Of a DNA stretch of 64,000 nt, positions 49,207 to 60,708 are shown piece by piece. The notes under the pieces are model-generated. The model was not told the origin of the DNA and did no database searches. It worked only from the letters and a program-made list of their open reading frames with translations. Source of the DNA: Clostridiales bacterium. GTDB lineage: Bacteria; Bacillota; Clostridia; Christensenellales; QALW01. The first letter of the stretch is position 1, and each line of letters begins with the position of its first letter. Where the stretch lies: contig SVIH01000002.1 in NCBI GenBank assembly GCA_015069575.1, forward strand, positions 1 to 64,000. The letters are read 5' to 3'. Position numbers and translations under genes: made by a program.

Positions 49207-49831
49207 AAAGAAAAATATTGTTGTACTTACTTCAGGCGGTGGCACTAATCTTCAGGCGTTAATCGATGCTGAAAAACGAAACGAACTTGGCAATGGCAAG
49301 ATAACCTGTGTTATTGCTTCAAAGGAAGATGCCTATGCATTAGTCCGTGCCCAAAATAACAATATCAAAACAAGAACGTTAATCAGAAAAGATTATAATG
49401 ATGTTAATCAGTACACTGAAGATATGCTTAAATTATTGCTTGAAGAAAAGGCAGATGTTATCGTTTATGCAGGATTTATGACTATTTTAGGTGATGCTGT
49501 TTGTGATGCATTCCCCAATAAAATGGTAAATGTTCATCCTGCTTTGATTCCTTCTTTTTGCGGAAAAGGTTATTATGGCCTTAAAGTTCATGAAGAAGCG
49601 CTTAAAAAAGGCGTAAAAGTATCAGGCGCAACAGTGCATTTTGTTACAAACGAATGTGATGGCGGACCTATTATTCTTCAAAAAGCAGTTGAAGTAAAAG
49701 ATGAAGATACTCCGGAAACTCTGCAAAGGCGCATAATGGAACAGGCAGAATGGAAGATACTTCCTAAAGCAGTTCAACTTTTATGTGACGATAAAATTTT
49801 AGTTAAAAACGGTATAACATATATTTTATAA
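49181..49831 (+). CDS. purN: GAR formyltransferase (start uncertain, overlaps purM)
   Basis: VVLTSGGGTNLQALIDA; NVHPALIPSFCGKG; GGPIILQ. Confidence 0.95.
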   Translation: MMRVLSLNKKKNIVVLTSGGGTNLQALIDAEKRNELGNGKITCVIASKEDAYALVRAQNNNIKTRTLIRKDYNDVNQYTEDMLKLLLEEKADVIVYAGFMTILGDAVCDAFPNKMVNVHPALIPSFCGKGYYGLKVHEEALKKGVKVSGATVHFVTNECDGGPIILQKAVEVKDEDTPETLQRRIMEQAEWKILPKAVQLLCDDKILVKNGITYIL

Positions 49832-49847
49832 AGAGAGGGCATAAAAA

Positions 49848-50564
49848 ATGGAAATCAAAACTCTTGAAAACGAACTTAATTCTTTAGCATACCATGGCAG
49901 AGGTATTATTATCGGTAAAAGCGCTGACGGCACAAAAGCAATCACTGCATACTTTATTATGGGCAGAAGTGAAAACAGCCGTAACCGCGTTTTTGTTGAA
50001 GATGGTGAAGGTATCAGAACTCAGGCTTTTGACCCTTCAAAAATGACAGATCCACACTTGATCATATATGCACCTGTGCGTGTTCTTGGTAATAAAACCA
50101 TCGTAACCAATGGCGATCAAACAGATACCATTTACGAACTTATGGACAGGCAGATGACCTTTGAACAGGCGCTTCGCACCCGTGAGTTTGAGGATGATGC
50201 ACCTAACTTTACACCCCGTATTTCAGGTATTATCCGCCTTGAAAACGATGATATGAACTTTGCAATGTCAATTTTAAAATCAGCAGAAGGTGATAATTCT
50301 TCATGCCAAAGATACACTTTTGCATATTCAAACCCGCTTCCTGCAAAAGCAAAATTTATTCATACATATAAGTGTGATGGCAACCCACTTCCAAGTTTTG
50401 AGGGTGAGCCTAAAACACTTGCTTTGCCCGATGTTGATATTGACACTTTAACTGATATTATCTGGAAGAATTTAAACGAAGATAATAAAGTTTCTCTCTT
50501 TGTTCGTTATATTGACCTTAAAACAGGTGAATATGATTCAAGAATTGTAAATAAAAACAAATAA
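49848..50564 (+). CDS. purO: IMP cyclohydrolase, PurO type
   Basis: YHGRGIIIGKSADGTKAITAYFIMGRSENSRNRVF signature; pur operon. Confidence 0.9.
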   Translation: MEIKTLENELNSLAYHGRGIIIGKSADGTKAITAYFIMGRSENSRNRVFVEDGEGIRTQAFDPSKMTDPHLIIYAPVRVLGNKTIVTNGDQTDTIYELMDRQMTFEQALRTREFEDDAPNFTPRISGIIRLENDDMNFAMSILKSAEGDNSSCQRYTFAYSNPLPAKAKFIHTYKCDGNPLPSFEGEPKTLALPDVDIDTLTDIIWKNLNEDNKVSLFVRYIDLKTGEYDSRIVNKNK

Positions 50565-50576
50565 GGAGTGTTAAAT

Positions 50577-51761
50577 ATGAAAGAATTTGAATTAAAATAC
50601 GGCTGTAACCCTAATCAGAAGCCTGCAAAAATATTTATGCATGATGGCACTGAACTTCCCATTGAAATCCTTTCGGGAAGACCCGGCTACATCAACTTTC
50701 TTGATGCTTTTAACAGCTGGCAGCTTGTTAAGGAATTAAAGGAAGCATTAGGCCTTCCTGCAGTAACCTCCTTTAAACATGTTTCACCAACAAGTGCGGC
50801 AGTTGGTGTTAAATTACCCGAAAAACTTAAAAAGGCTTGCTTTGTTGATGATATTGAAGGTTTAGACGAATCTCCTTTAGCTTGCGCTTATGCCCGTGCC
50901 CGCGGTGCTGACAGAATGTGCTCATTCGGTGATTGGGTTGCTCTTTCTGATGTTTGCGATGTAACAACCGCAAAAATGATTAAAAGGGAAATTTCCGATG
51001 GCGTTATTGCCCCCGGCTATGAGCCTGAAGCACTTGAAATTTTAAAAACCAAGCGCAACGGCAACTATAATATAGTTAAAATTGATGCAAACTTTGTTCC
51101 TGATGCAATTGAGCATAAACAAGTGTTTGGCATTACTTTTGAACAAGGCAGAAATAACTTTGAAATTAACGAGGCACTTTTATCAAACCTTGTTACAAAA
51201 AATAAAGAACTTCCTAATGAAGCAGTTCGCGACCTTATAATTGCTTTAATTACACTTAAATATACACAGTCAAACTCTGTTTGCTTTGCTTATGACGGAC
51301 AGGCTATTGGTGTTGGCGCAGGTCAGCAATCCCGTATTCACTGCACCCGTTTAGCAGGTACAAAGGCAGATACATGGTTCCTTCGCCAGCACGATAAGGT
51401 ATTAAACCTTCCCTTTAAGGAAAATATCGCACGTCCTGACAGGGATAACGTTATTGATGGTTATATCAATAAAAATGAAGAAGATGTTTGTGCAGACGGC
51501 ATTTGGGAAAAATACTTTACCAAAAAGCCTGAACCTTTAACAGAAAAGGAAGCAAAAGAATATCTTGCAACCATTGATAATGTTGCACTTGGTTCAGATG
51601 CGTTCTTCCCATTCTCTGATAATATTGAAAGGGCAAAAAGAAGCGGTGTTAAATATATCGCTGAACCCGGTGGTTCAATCAGGGATGATTTAGTTATTGA
51701 ATGTGCAGACAAATACGGTATGGTTATTGCATTTACAGGAATGCGCCTGTTCCACCATTAA
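50577..51761 (+). CDS. AICAR formyltransferase without cyclohydrolase domain (PurV-type/PurH C-terminal-like)
   Basis: KYGCNPNQKPA; SFKHVSPTSAAVG; AGQQSRIHCTRLAG; no IMPCH domain. Confidence 0.92.
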   Translation: MKEFELKYGCNPNQKPAKIFMHDGTELPIEILSGRPGYINFLDAFNSWQLVKELKEALGLPAVTSFKHVSPTSAAVGVKLPEKLKKACFVDDIEGLDESPLACAYARARGADRMCSFGDWVALSDVCDVTTAKMIKREISDGVIAPGYEPEALEILKTKRNGNYNIVKIDANFVPDAIEHKQVFGITFEQGRNNFEINEALLSNLVTKNKELPNEAVRDLIIALITLKYTQSNSVCFAYDGQAIGVGAGQQSRIHCTRLAGTKADTWFLRQHDKVLNLPFKENIARPDRDNVIDGYINKNEEDVCADGIWEKYFTKKPEPLTEKEAKEYLATIDNVALGSDAFFPFSDNIERAKRSGVKYIAEPGGSIRDDLVIECADKYGMVIAFTGMRLFHH

Positions 51762-51775
51762 GGAGAATTTAATAA

Positions 51776-53044
51776 ATGAAAATAATGGTTGTTGGCGGTG
51801 GCGGCAGAGAACACGCCATCATTAAAAAACTTAAAGAAAACAAAACCGTTACTGAAATTTTTGCTGTTCCCGGTAATGCAGGTATGGCAAATGATGCAGT
51901 TTTAGTTGATATCGGCGCAAAGGAAATTGATAAAATCGTTGCCTTTGCAAAAGAAAATAATATTGATTACGCAGTTGTTGCCCCTGATGATCCGCTTGTT
52001 TTAGGCGCAGTTGATGCTTTGGAAGAAATAGGAATTTTTTGTTTTGGACCAAACAAAAACGCCGCTATTATTGAAGGCAGTAAGGTGTTTTCAAAAAACT
52101 TAATGAAAAAATACAATATTCCTACTGCACAATATGAAGTTTTTAACGATATAGATAATGCATTAAAATATCTTGAAACCGCACCTATCCCAACTGTTAT
52201 TAAGGCAGATGGTCTTGCCTTAGGTAAAGGCGTTATTATTGCTTTAACAAGGGAAGAAGCAATAGACGCAGTTAAATCAATGATGGAAGATAAGGTGTTT
52301 GGAAAAAGTGGCGATAATATCGTTATTGAAGAATTTTTAGAAGGTCCTGAGGTTTCAGTTTTATCCTTTACCGATGGTAAAACGGTAGTGCCTATGATTT
52401 CATCAATGGATCATAAAAGGGCAGGGGATAACGATACAGGTCTTAATACAGGCGGTATGGGAACTATTGCACCTAACCCCTATTACACAAAAGAAATCGC
52501 AGAAGAATGTATGGAAAAAATCTTTATTCCTACAATGAATGCGATGAATAATGAAGGCAGAACCTTTAAAGGTTGCTTATACTTTGGTTTAATGCTTACT
52601 AAAAACGGTCCTAAAGTTATTGAATACAACTGCCGTTTCGGTGATCCTGAAACACAGGTTGTGCTTCCATTATTAAAAACGGATCTTTTAACTGTAATGC
52701 AGGCAGTAACCAATGAAACATTAAAAGAAACAAAAGTTGAATTTATGGATAAAAACGCTTGTTGCGTAATTATGGCATCAAAGGGTTATCCACAAAGTTA
52801 TGAAAAAGGCTTTGAAATGATAATTCCTAGAGAAATTGAAAACAGCGTTTATGTTGCAGGTGCTTCGTTTAAGGAAAATAAACTTGTAACAAACGGTGGC
52901 AGAGTTCTTGGTGCAACTGCAGTAAGTGATTCTTTAGAAGATGCAATTAAAAAGGCTTATGAAATGGTAAAAACCATTTCCTTTGAAAATGCATATTACC
53001 GCAACGATATTGGTCAAAAGGCTTTAAAAGCTAAAGGAGAATAA
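51776..53044 (+). CDS. purD: Phosphoribosylamine-glycine ligase
   Basis: MVVGGGGREHAI; ATP-grasp; RFGDPETQVVLPLL. Confidence 0.97.
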   Translation: MKIMVVGGGGREHAIIKKLKENKTVTEIFAVPGNAGMANDAVLVDIGAKEIDKIVAFAKENNIDYAVVAPDDPLVLGAVDALEEIGIFCFGPNKNAAIIEGSKVFSKNLMKKYNIPTAQYEVFNDIDNALKYLETAPIPTVIKADGLALGKGVIIALTREEAIDAVKSMMEDKVFGKSGDNIVIEEFLEGPEVSVLSFTDGKTVVPMISSMDHKRAGDNDTGLNTGGMGTIAPNPYYTKEIAEECMEKIFIPTMNAMNNEGRTFKGCLYFGLMLTKNGPKVIEYNCRFGDPETQVVLPLLKTDLLTVMQAVTNETLKETKVEFMDKNACCVIMASKGYPQSYEKGFEMIIPREIENSVYVAGASFKENKLVTNGGRVLGATAVSDSLEDAIKKAYEMVKTISFENAYYRNDIGQKALKAKGE

Positions 53045-53045
53045 A

Positions 53046-56000
53046 ATGGTATTCAGAGTTTTTGTTGAAAAGAAAAAAGAACTTGCCAATGAAGCAAAAG
53101 CGCTTCTTAACGAAGCCAATAACCTTCTTGGTATTGTAAATTTAAAGGACGTTCGCGTAATCAACCGCTATGATGCTGAAAATATTACATTAGAACTTTT
53201 TGATTATGCTAAAAAAACAGTTTTTTCCGAGCCTCAGCTTGATATTGTAACAGATGAAATTACAGCTGAAGGTGGATATGTTTTTGCAGTTGAATATCTT
53301 CCCGGTCAGTTTGATCAGCGTGCAGATTCAGCAGCACAGTGTATTCAGATTATTTCACAGGGTGACCGCCCCACAGTTCGTACCGCAAAGGTTTATGTGC
53401 TTTACGGTGATTTAACAGAAGCAGAAATCGCAGAAATCAAGAAATATGTTATCAACCCTGTTGAAGCAAGGGAAGCAACTTTAGAAAAGCCCGAAACCTT
53501 AAAGGTAAATTACGAAATTCCCACATCTGTTAAAACCTTAGATGGCTTTATTAATTTAGATAGAAAAGGTTTAGAAGATTTCGTTAAGGAATACGGTCTT
53601 GCTATGGATGCTGATGATATTCAGTTCTGTCAGGATTACTTTAAAACAGAACACCGTGATCCTACAATTACTGAAATCAGAATGATTGATACTTATTGGT
53701 CAGACCATTGTCGTCACACAACATTCTTAACTATTATTGATGATGTTTTGTTTGAAGACGAACTTTTACAAAAAACTTACGAAGAATATATTGCAGTTCG
53801 CAAGGAATTAAACCGCACGAAGCCAATTTGCTTAATGGACCTTGCAACAGTTGCAGTTAAATATCTTAAAACCAAAGGTTTACTTGATAAGCTTGATGAA
53901 TCCGAAGAAATCAATGCTTGTACAGTAAAAATTGAGATAGAAGTTGATGGCAAAAAAGAGCCCTGGCTTTTACTCTTTAAAAACGAAACCCACAATCACC
54001 CCACAGAAATTGAGCCTTTCGGTGGCGCAGCAACTTGTATCGGCGGTGCTATCCGCGATCCCCTTTCAGGCAGAGCATATGTTTACGGTGCTATGCGTGT
54101 AACAGGTGCAGCTGACCCCTTAAAGCCTGTTTCTGAAACTATTAAAGGCAAATTACCTCAAAGAAAGATCGTTACTACTGCTGCAGCAGGTTATTCTTCC
54201 TACGGTAACCAGATCGGTCTTGCAACAGGTATCGTTGATGAAATCTATCATCCCGGCTACGCTGCAAAGCGTATGGAAATCGGTGCTGTTGTTGCAGCTG
54301 CTCCACAGGAAAATGTTCGCAGGGAAGTTCCAACCCCTGGTGATGTAGTTGTACTTTTAGGTGGTTCAACAGGCCGTGATGGTTGCGGTGGCGCAACAGG
54401 CTCATCAAAATCACATACTGCACAAAGCCTTGAAACATGCGGTGCAGAAGTTCAGAAAGGAAATGCTCCTGAAGAAAGAAAATTACAGCGTCTTTTCAGA
54501 AATAAAGAGGCAACACGCTTAATTAAGCGTTGTAACGATTTTGGCGCAGGCGGTGTTTCAGTTGCTATTGGTGAACTTGCCGATGGTCTTGAAATTGATC
54601 TTAATAAAGTTCCTAAAAAATACGATGGTTTAGATGGTACTGAACTTGCTATCAGTGAATCACAGGAACGTATGGCTGTTGTTGTTGAAAAGGAAAATGT
54701 CGAAAAATTCCTTTCCTTAGCAAAAGAAGAAAATCTTCAGGCTTGCCCCGTTGCAGTTGTTAAAGAAGAAAAACGCCTTGTTATGCACTGGAACGGCAAA
54801 AAGATTGTTGATATCAGCCGTGATTTCCTTAATTCAAACGGTGCTGAAAAGCATATTACCATTACACCTGTAAAACCTGAGGAAATCAAAAAAGAAATTA
54901 AAGATAGCTTTACTGAAAACTATATTGATATTGCGTCAGATCTTAATATGTGTTCAAAACGCGGTCTTTCCGAGCGTTTCGATTCTACCATTGGCGCAGG
55001 CACAGTATTAATGCCATTTGGCGGTAAAAATCAGCTTACACCAATTCAGGCAATGGTACAAAAAGTTTCTGTAGAGAAAAAACATACTGACGATTGCTCA
55101 TTTATGGCATGGGGTTATAATCCATTTGTTACTGAACAAAGCCCATACCACGGTGCATATTTAGCAGTTGTTGAATCTGTTTCAAAATTAATTGCAACAG
55201 GTGCTTCTTTTGAAGATGTTTACCTTACCTTCCAGGAATATTTTGAACATCCCGGTAAGGATGGTAAGCGTTGGGGCAAGCCTTTAAGCGCACTTTTAGG
55301 TGCATTTAAAGCCCAGAAAGAACTTGGTATTGGTTCAATTGGTGGTAAGGATTCAATGTCAGGTTCCTTTGAAGATCTTGATGTTCCTCCAACATTAGTT
55401 TCCTTTGCAGTTACAACCGGCAAGGTAGGGGACGTTATTTCACCTGAATTTAAACAGGCAGGCAGTAAGGTTTACGCTGTTTATCCTGAATATGATGAAA
55501 ATGGTCTTCCTAAAACCGAATCTTTAATTGCAACATTTAATAAAGTTACTGCTTTAATGCGTGCAGGCAAGGTACTTTCTGCTTACACCTTAGGTTTAGG
55601 CGGTATCGGTGAAGCCGTTATGAAGATGGCATTTGGTAACTCCATTGGCTTTAAATATAACGATAATTTAAATCAAAAAGATATTTTCGCTTATGGTTAC
55701 GGTGCATTCCTTGTTGAAGCAACTGAAGAAATTGAAGGCGCTTCCTTTATTGGTGAAACAGTAAATGAAGAAGCAATTTCTTATCAAAACGAAAAACTTA
55801 TGCTTAACGACCTTTTATTTAAGTATGAAGATAAGCTTGAAAGCGTTTACAGTTGCAATATTCCTGATAGGCATACACCTATGGAAAACTTTGAATTTAA
55901 GGCAACAAGTTACCCAAGCCCCGCAATTAAATGTGCAAAGCCCAAGGTACTTATTCCTGCATTCCCAGGAACTAACTGCGAATTTGATTCAGCAAAAGCA

Positions 56001-56735
56001 GTTCGCGATGCAGGGGCAGAGCCTGAAATCATTGTAATTAACAACCTTAATGCAGAAGGTATTCAAAGAAGCGTTGATAAGTTCTACAAAGAACTTAAAG
56101 ATGCACAGATGATATTTATTCCCGGTGGTTTCTCAGGCGGTGATGAACCTGACGGAAGCGGTAAGTTTATTACTGCATTCTTCCGCAACGGCGCTATTAA
56201 AGAAGGCGTAACAGACCTTTTAGAAAACCGTGATGGTCTTATGTGCGGTATCTGTAACGGCTTCCAGGCATTAATTAAGCTTGGTTTAGTTCCTTACGGT
56301 AAGATTATTGATACTGATGAAAATTGTCCAACACTTACCTTTAATACTATTGCACGCCATCAGTCAAGAATCGTTCGCACAAGAATCGCATCAAATAAAT
56401 CACCTTGGCTTTCATTAATGAATGTAGGCGACATTGTAAATGTTCCTATTTCACACGGCGAAGGCAGATTTATTGCTGATGAAAAGTTAATTAAAGAACT
56501 TGCTAAAAACGGTCAGATAGCCACACAGTATGTTGATTTATCAGGCAATGCTACAAGTGACGTTCATTTTAACCCAAATGATTCAATGTATGCTATTGAA
56601 GGTATCACATCTCCTGATGGCAGAGTATTTGGTAAAATGGGTCACAGCGAACGTATTGGCGCAGGTCTTTATAAAAATGTTGAAGGCTCATACGATATTC
56701 GTATGTTTGAAGCCGCAGTAAAATATTTTAAGTAA
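53046..56735 (+). CDS. purL: FGAM synthase, large single-chain form
   Basis: 1229 aa; KNETHNHPTEIEPFGGAATCIGGAIRDP; C-terminal class I glutaminase GICNGFQALIKLGLVP. Confidence 0.96.
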   Translation: MVFRVFVEKKKELANEAKALLNEANNLLGIVNLKDVRVINRYDAENITLELFDYAKKTVFSEPQLDIVTDEITAEGGYVFAVEYLPGQFDQRADSAAQCIQIISQGDRPTVRTAKVYVLYGDLTEAEIAEIKKYVINPVEAREATLEKPETLKVNYEIPTSVKTLDGFINLDRKGLEDFVKEYGLAMDADDIQFCQDYFKTEHRDPTITEIRMIDTYWSDHCRHTTFLTIIDDVLFEDELLQKTYEEYIAVRKELNRTKPICLMDLATVAVKYLKTKGLLDKLDESEEINACTVKIEIEVDGKKEPWLLLFKNETHNHPTEIEPFGGAATCIGGAIRDPLSGRAYVYGAMRVTGAADPLKPVSETIKGKLPQRKIVTTAAAGYSSYGNQIGLATGIVDEIYHPGYAAKRMEIGAVVAAAPQENVRREVPTPGDVVVLLGGSTGRDGCGGATGSSKSHTAQSLETCGAEVQKGNAPEERKLQRLFRNKEATRLIKRCNDFGAGGVSVAIGELADGLEIDLNKVPKKYDGLDGTELAISESQERMAVVVEKENVEKFLSLAKEENLQACPVAVVKEEKRLVMHWNGKKIVDISRDFLNSNGAEKHITITPVKPEEIKKEIKDSFTENYIDIASDLNMCSKRGLSERFDSTIGAGTVLMPFGGKNQLTPIQAMVQKVSVEKKHTDDCSFMAWGYNPFVTEQSPYHGAYLAVVESVSKLIATGASFEDVYLTFQEYFEHPGKDGKRWGKPLSALLGAFKAQKELGIGSIGGKDSMSGSFEDLDVPPTLVSFAVTTGKVGDVISPEFKQAGSKVYAVYPEYDENGLPKTESLIATFNKVTALMRAGKVLSAYTLGLGGIGEAVMKMAFGNSIGFKYNDNLNQKDIFAYGYGAFLVEATEEIEGASFIGETVNEEAISYQNEKLMLNDLLFKYEDKLESVYSCNIPDRHTPMENFEFKATSYPSPAIKCAKPKVLIPAFPGTNCEFDSAKAVRDAGAEPEIIVINNLNAEGIQRSVDKFYKELKDAQMIFIPGGFSGGDEPDGSGKFITAFFRNGAIKEGVTDLLENRDGLMCGICNGFQALIKLGLVPYGKIIDTDENCPTLTFNTIARHQSRIVRTRIASNKSPWLSLMNVGDIVNVPISHGEGRFIADEKLIKELAKNGQIATQYVDLSGNATSDVHFNPNDSMYAIEGITSPDGRVFGKMGHSERIGAGLYKNVEGSYDIRMFEAAVKYFK

Positions 56736-56747
56736 AGGGTGAATAAA

Positions 56748-58424
56748 ATGGAATATAAATCCGATATTGAAATCGCACAGGCGTGCCAGATGAAACATAT
56801 TACGGAAATTGCAAAAACAGCCCATGTTGACGAAAAGTATATTGAACAGTATGGTAGATATAAAGCAAAGATTGACCTTTCACTTTTAAATGAAACAGAT
56901 AAAAAAGATGGTAAACTTATTCTTGTAACTGCTATTACACCCACCCCCGCAGGTGAAGGTAAAACAACAACAACAATAGGCCTTGCCGATGGTTTAAGAT
57001 TAATCGGCAAGGATGTTACCGTTGCTTTAAGAGAGCCTTCCTTAGGCCCCGTTTTCGGCGTTAAGGGTGGCGCAGCAGGTGGCGGTTATGCTCAGGTTGT
57101 ACCAATGGAAGATATCAATCTTCACTTCACAGGCGATTTCCACGCAATAGGTGCTGCAAACAACTTGCTTGCCGCTATGCTTGATAACCACATTCAGCAG
57201 GGCAATCAACTTGGTATTGATGTTCGCAAGATTACCTGGAAACGATGCGTTGATATGAACGACCGTCAACTTCGTTTTGTTGTTGATGGTATGGGCGGTA
57301 AAGCCAACGGCGTTCCAAGGGAAGATGGCTTTGATATAACAGTTGCTTCTGAAATTATGGCTATTCTTTGCCTTTCAAATTCTATTGAAGATCTTAAACA
57401 AAGGCTTGCAAATATTATCGTAGGCTATACTTATGACGATAAGCCTGTAACATGCGGTCAGTTAAAAGCACAAGGCGCTATGTGTGCGCTTTTAAAGGAC
57501 GCTATTAAGCCTAACCTGGTACAAACATTAGAAGGTACACCTGCTTTTGTTCATGGCGGACCCTTTGCAAATATTGCCCACGGCTGTAACTCAGTTATGG
57601 CAACGAAACTTGCATTAAAAATGGGTGATTACACCGTTACCGAAGCAGGCTTTGGTGCAGATCTGGGTGCAGAAAAATTCCTTGATATCAAATGCCGTAT
57701 GGCAGGGCTTACCCCTGATGCAGTAGTTATTGTTGCAACTGTTCGCGCACTTAAGATGCACGGTGGAAGAGCAAAAAATGAACTTAATAACGAGGATATT
57801 CAGGCTCTTGAAAAAGGTATACCAAATCTTCTTCGCCATGTTGCAAACATCAAAAATGTTTACAAACTGCCTTGCGTAGTAGCAGTTAACCGTTTCCCCA
57901 CAGATACTGATAATGAAATCGATTTTATTATCAAAAAGTGCAAGGAATTGGGCGTTAATACCGTGCTTTCAACCGTATGGGCTGAAGGTGGTAAGGGCGG
58001 CGTAGAGCTGGCAAAAGAAGTTGTTCGTCTTTGTGAAGAAGAACAGGGTGATTTCACCTTCTCTTATGAACTTGATTCCACTATTGAAGAAAAAATTGAA
58101 GCAATCGTTAAAAAAGTTTACGGCGGAAACGGTATAACAGTTATGCCAAATGCCAAAAAGCAGATTGCTCAGTTAACAGAACTTGGCTTTGATAAAATGC
58201 CGGTTTGTATAGCAAAAACACAGTATAGTTTTTCTGATGACCCAACTAAACTTGGTGCACCGGAAAACTTTACAGTAACCATTAAAAACGTAAAAGTTTC
58301 AGCAGGCGCAGGCTTTATCGTTGTTTTAACAGGGGATATCTTAACGATGCCCGGTCTTCCTAAAACACCTGCCGCTGAACGCATTGATGTTGATAAAGAT
58401 GGTAAAATTTCAGGATTGTTTTAA
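56748..58424 (+). CDS. fhs: Formate-tetrahydrofolate ligase
   Basis: [37 protein letters not shown]. Confidence 0.97.
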   Translation: MEYKSDIEIAQACQMKHITEIAKTAHVDEKYIEQYGRYKAKIDLSLLNETDKKDGKLILVTAITPTPAGEGKTTTTIGLADGLRLIGKDVTVALREPSLGPVFGVKGGAAGGGYAQVVPMEDINLHFTGDFHAIGAANNLLAAMLDNHIQQGNQLGIDVRKITWKRCVDMNDRQLRFVVDGMGGKANGVPREDGFDITVASEIMAILCLSNSIEDLKQRLANIIVGYTYDDKPVTCGQLKAQGAMCALLKDAIKPNLVQTLEGTPAFVHGGPFANIAHGCNSVMATKLALKMGDYTVTEAGFGADLGAEKFLDIKCRMAGLTPDAVVIVATVRALKMHGGRAKNELNNEDIQALEKGIPNLLRHVANIKNVYKLPCVVAVNRFPTDTDNEIDFIIKKCKELGVNTVLSTVWAEGGKGGVELAKEVVRLCEEEQGDFTFSYELDSTIEEKIEAIVKKVYGGNGITVMPNAKKQIAQLTELGFDKMPVCIAKTQYSFSDDPTKLGAPENFTVTIKNVKVSAGAGFIVVLTGDILTMPGLPKTPAAERIDVDKDGKISGLF

Positions 58425-58429
58425 TTTTA

Positions 58430-58458
58430 AAAGCTCTGTATAACATATACAGAGCTTT
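58430..58458 (+). terminator. Intrinsic terminator of the pur operon
   Basis: AAAGCTCTGTATA-ACA-TATACAGAGCTTT 13-bp stem. Confidence 0.75.
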
Positions 58459-58486
58459 GACTATTTTTTAAGGAGGTATACTAAAA

Positions 58487-60451
58487 GTGGAGAACAAGTA
58501 TATTCTTGAACTTGCAAAACAGTATCCTAACAGAAACAGAGTGTCAAGCGAGATCATTAATCTTAACGCAATACTTGCCTTGCCCAAAGGAACGGAACAC
58601 TTTTTAAGTGATATTCACGGCGAACATCAGGCGTTTTTGCATATCCGTAAAAATGCATCGGGGGTTATTCGTAGAAAAGTGGATCAACTGTTTGCAAACA
58701 GTCTTCAAACTAATGAAAGAAAAGAACTTGCAACGTTAATTTACTATCCTGAAGAAAAACTTCTTGAACTCAATGAGCAACAAATACTTGATAATGAATG
58801 GTATAACATAACCTTACTGCGTCTTCTTGAAATATGTCGTCTTGTAAGCAGTAAATACACCCGTTCAAAAGTCCGCAAGCATCTTTCAAGAACTGCTATA
58901 GGCTATGACTATATTATTGATGAACTTTTAAACAATGATTACGATGAAGTAAATAAAGAACGCTATTATGTAAATATTATTAAAACTATTATTGAAATTG
59001 GTTCTGCCCAGCAACTTATTATTGCAATAAGTAATTTAATAAAAAGCCTTGTTATTGACCATTTACATATAGTTGGCGATATTTTTGATAGGGGACCAAG
59101 GGCAGATATTATATTAGATGAGTTAATGAAAGAAAACTCATTAGATATTCAATGGGGTAACCACGATGTTTTATGGATGGGCGCAGCTGCAGGCTCACGC
59201 ACTTGCATTGCAACGGTTTTAAATAATTCCATAACGTATCGTAATTTAGATGTTGTTGAAATAGGCTACGGTATTTCATTAAGACCACTTTCTCTTTTTG
59301 CCCAGAATGTTTATGAAAAAACTGACGTTTCTGCATTTATGCCAAAGGGCAATTTTGAAGGAGATGTTTTTTATAGCGATGATGATTTAATGCTTGCAAG
59401 AATGCATAAAGCCATAAGCGTTATTCAGTTTAAGTTGGAAGGCCAGTCAATTTTAAGAAATCCAAAGTTTAATATGCTTGATAGATGCTTATTGGATAAA
59501 ATTGATTTTAAAAACAAAACTGTGAATATTTTAGGTAAAAACTATTCTTTAAAGGATGTGGATTTTCCAACACTTGATAAAACTTATCCGTACAGGTTAA
59601 CTGATGAAGAAGCCGCAGTTATGAAGTATCTTAAAAATGCCTTTTTAAGAAGTGAAAAACTTCAGAAACATACTCGCTTCTTATATGAAAAAGGCAGTAT
59701 GTATAAGGTGTTTAATTCAAACCTTTTATTTCACGGTTGCATTCCGATGAATGATGACGGAAGTTTTATGAAACTTGATATTGCAGATAAAAAATCAGGC
59801 AAAGCATTGCTTGATCATTTTGATGCGCTTTCACGGCTTGGATATTTTTCAAACGAAAACTCACCGTTAAAGCAAAAAGGCAAAGATATTTTGTGGTTCT
59901 TATGGTGCGGTAAAGATTCACCGCTTTGCGCAAGAAAGAAAATGGCAACATTTGAAAGGTTGCTTATAAACGATAAAACGGCTTGGCAGGAACCTAAAAA
60001 TGCATATTATAAATGTTGGGAAGATAAAAAAACAGCATTAAAAATTCTTCGTGAATTTTCCCTTGATGAAGAAAAATCTCACATTATAAACGGGCATATT
60101 CCGGTAAAAAGTATTGTGGGCGAGGCACCTGTAAAAGCCGAGGGCAAGGTGATAGTTATTGATGGTGGATTTTGTCAGGCATATCAGCAAACAACAGGTA
60201 TTGCAGGATATACGCTTATATATAACGCATCAGGTATGCGTATTTCTGCCCACGGCAAGTTTATGGGTGTTGAAGAAGCAATTAAAAACAATGAAGATAT
60301 TATTTCAGATACTGTAATATTTGAAGATTCTGCTGATAGTATTCGCGTTAGGCACACTGATACAGGTAAGGAAATGCTTGAAAGAATTAAAGATCTTACG
60401 ATGCTTTTAAAAGCATATCAGCAAGGAACCATTAAGGAAACTGAAATATAA
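58487..60451 (+). CDS. fbp: Fructose-1,6-bisphosphatase class III
   Basis: 654 aa; LSDIHGEHQAF; VGDIFDRGP; IQWGNHDVLWMGAAAGS. Confidence 0.95.
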   Translation: MENKYILELAKQYPNRNRVSSEIINLNAILALPKGTEHFLSDIHGEHQAFLHIRKNASGVIRRKVDQLFANSLQTNERKELATLIYYPEEKLLELNEQQILDNEWYNITLLRLLEICRLVSSKYTRSKVRKHLSRTAIGYDYIIDELLNNDYDEVNKERYYVNIIKTIIEIGSAQQLIIAISNLIKSLVIDHLHIVGDIFDRGPRADIILDELMKENSLDIQWGNHDVLWMGAAAGSRTCIATVLNNSITYRNLDVVEIGYGISLRPLSLFAQNVYEKTDVSAFMPKGNFEGDVFYSDDDLMLARMHKAISVIQFKLEGQSILRNPKFNMLDRCLLDKIDFKNKTVNILGKNYSLKDVDFPTLDKTYPYRLTDEEAAVMKYLKNAFLRSEKLQKHTRFLYEKGSMYKVFNSNLLFHGCIPMNDDGSFMKLDIADKKSGKALLDHFDALSRLGYFSNENSPLKQKGKDILWFLWCGKDSPLCARKKMATFERLLINDKTAWQEPKNAYYKCWEDKKTALKILREFSLDEEKSHIINGHIPVKSIVGEAPVKAEGKVIVIDGGFCQAYQQTTGIAGYTLIYNASGMRISAHGKFMGVEEAIKNNEDIISDTVIFEDSADSIRVRHTDTGKEMLERIKDLTMLLKAYQQGTIKETEI

Positions 60452-60512
60452 CTTGATTAAAAACAGGCTTTAATATATAATGTTTTTATAAAAATGAAAG
60501 GGGAATATAAAA

Positions 60513-60707
60513 ATGGCAAAAATTAATCGCAGTTTAATGCTTAAACTATCCCAGATGGACGATGAAGACGCTTTTGACCCATGGGAACTTTCCCCTGAAG
60601 AACTTTATACACTTGATACTGATGCCCACCAAAAGTTTGTTGATCAGTATAAAGCGTATTATGATGACATAAAAACAAGCAGTAAACTGCACAAAGAGGA
60701 TTGGTAA
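60513..60707 (+). CDS. Small hypothetical protein
   Basis: 64 aa; SD AAAGGGGA; co-directional between fbp and the deacetylase. Confidence 0.5.
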   Translation: MAKINRSLMLKLSQMDDEDAFDPWELSPEELYTLDTDAHQKFVDQYKAYYDDIKTSSKLHKEDW

Positions 60708-60708
60708 T

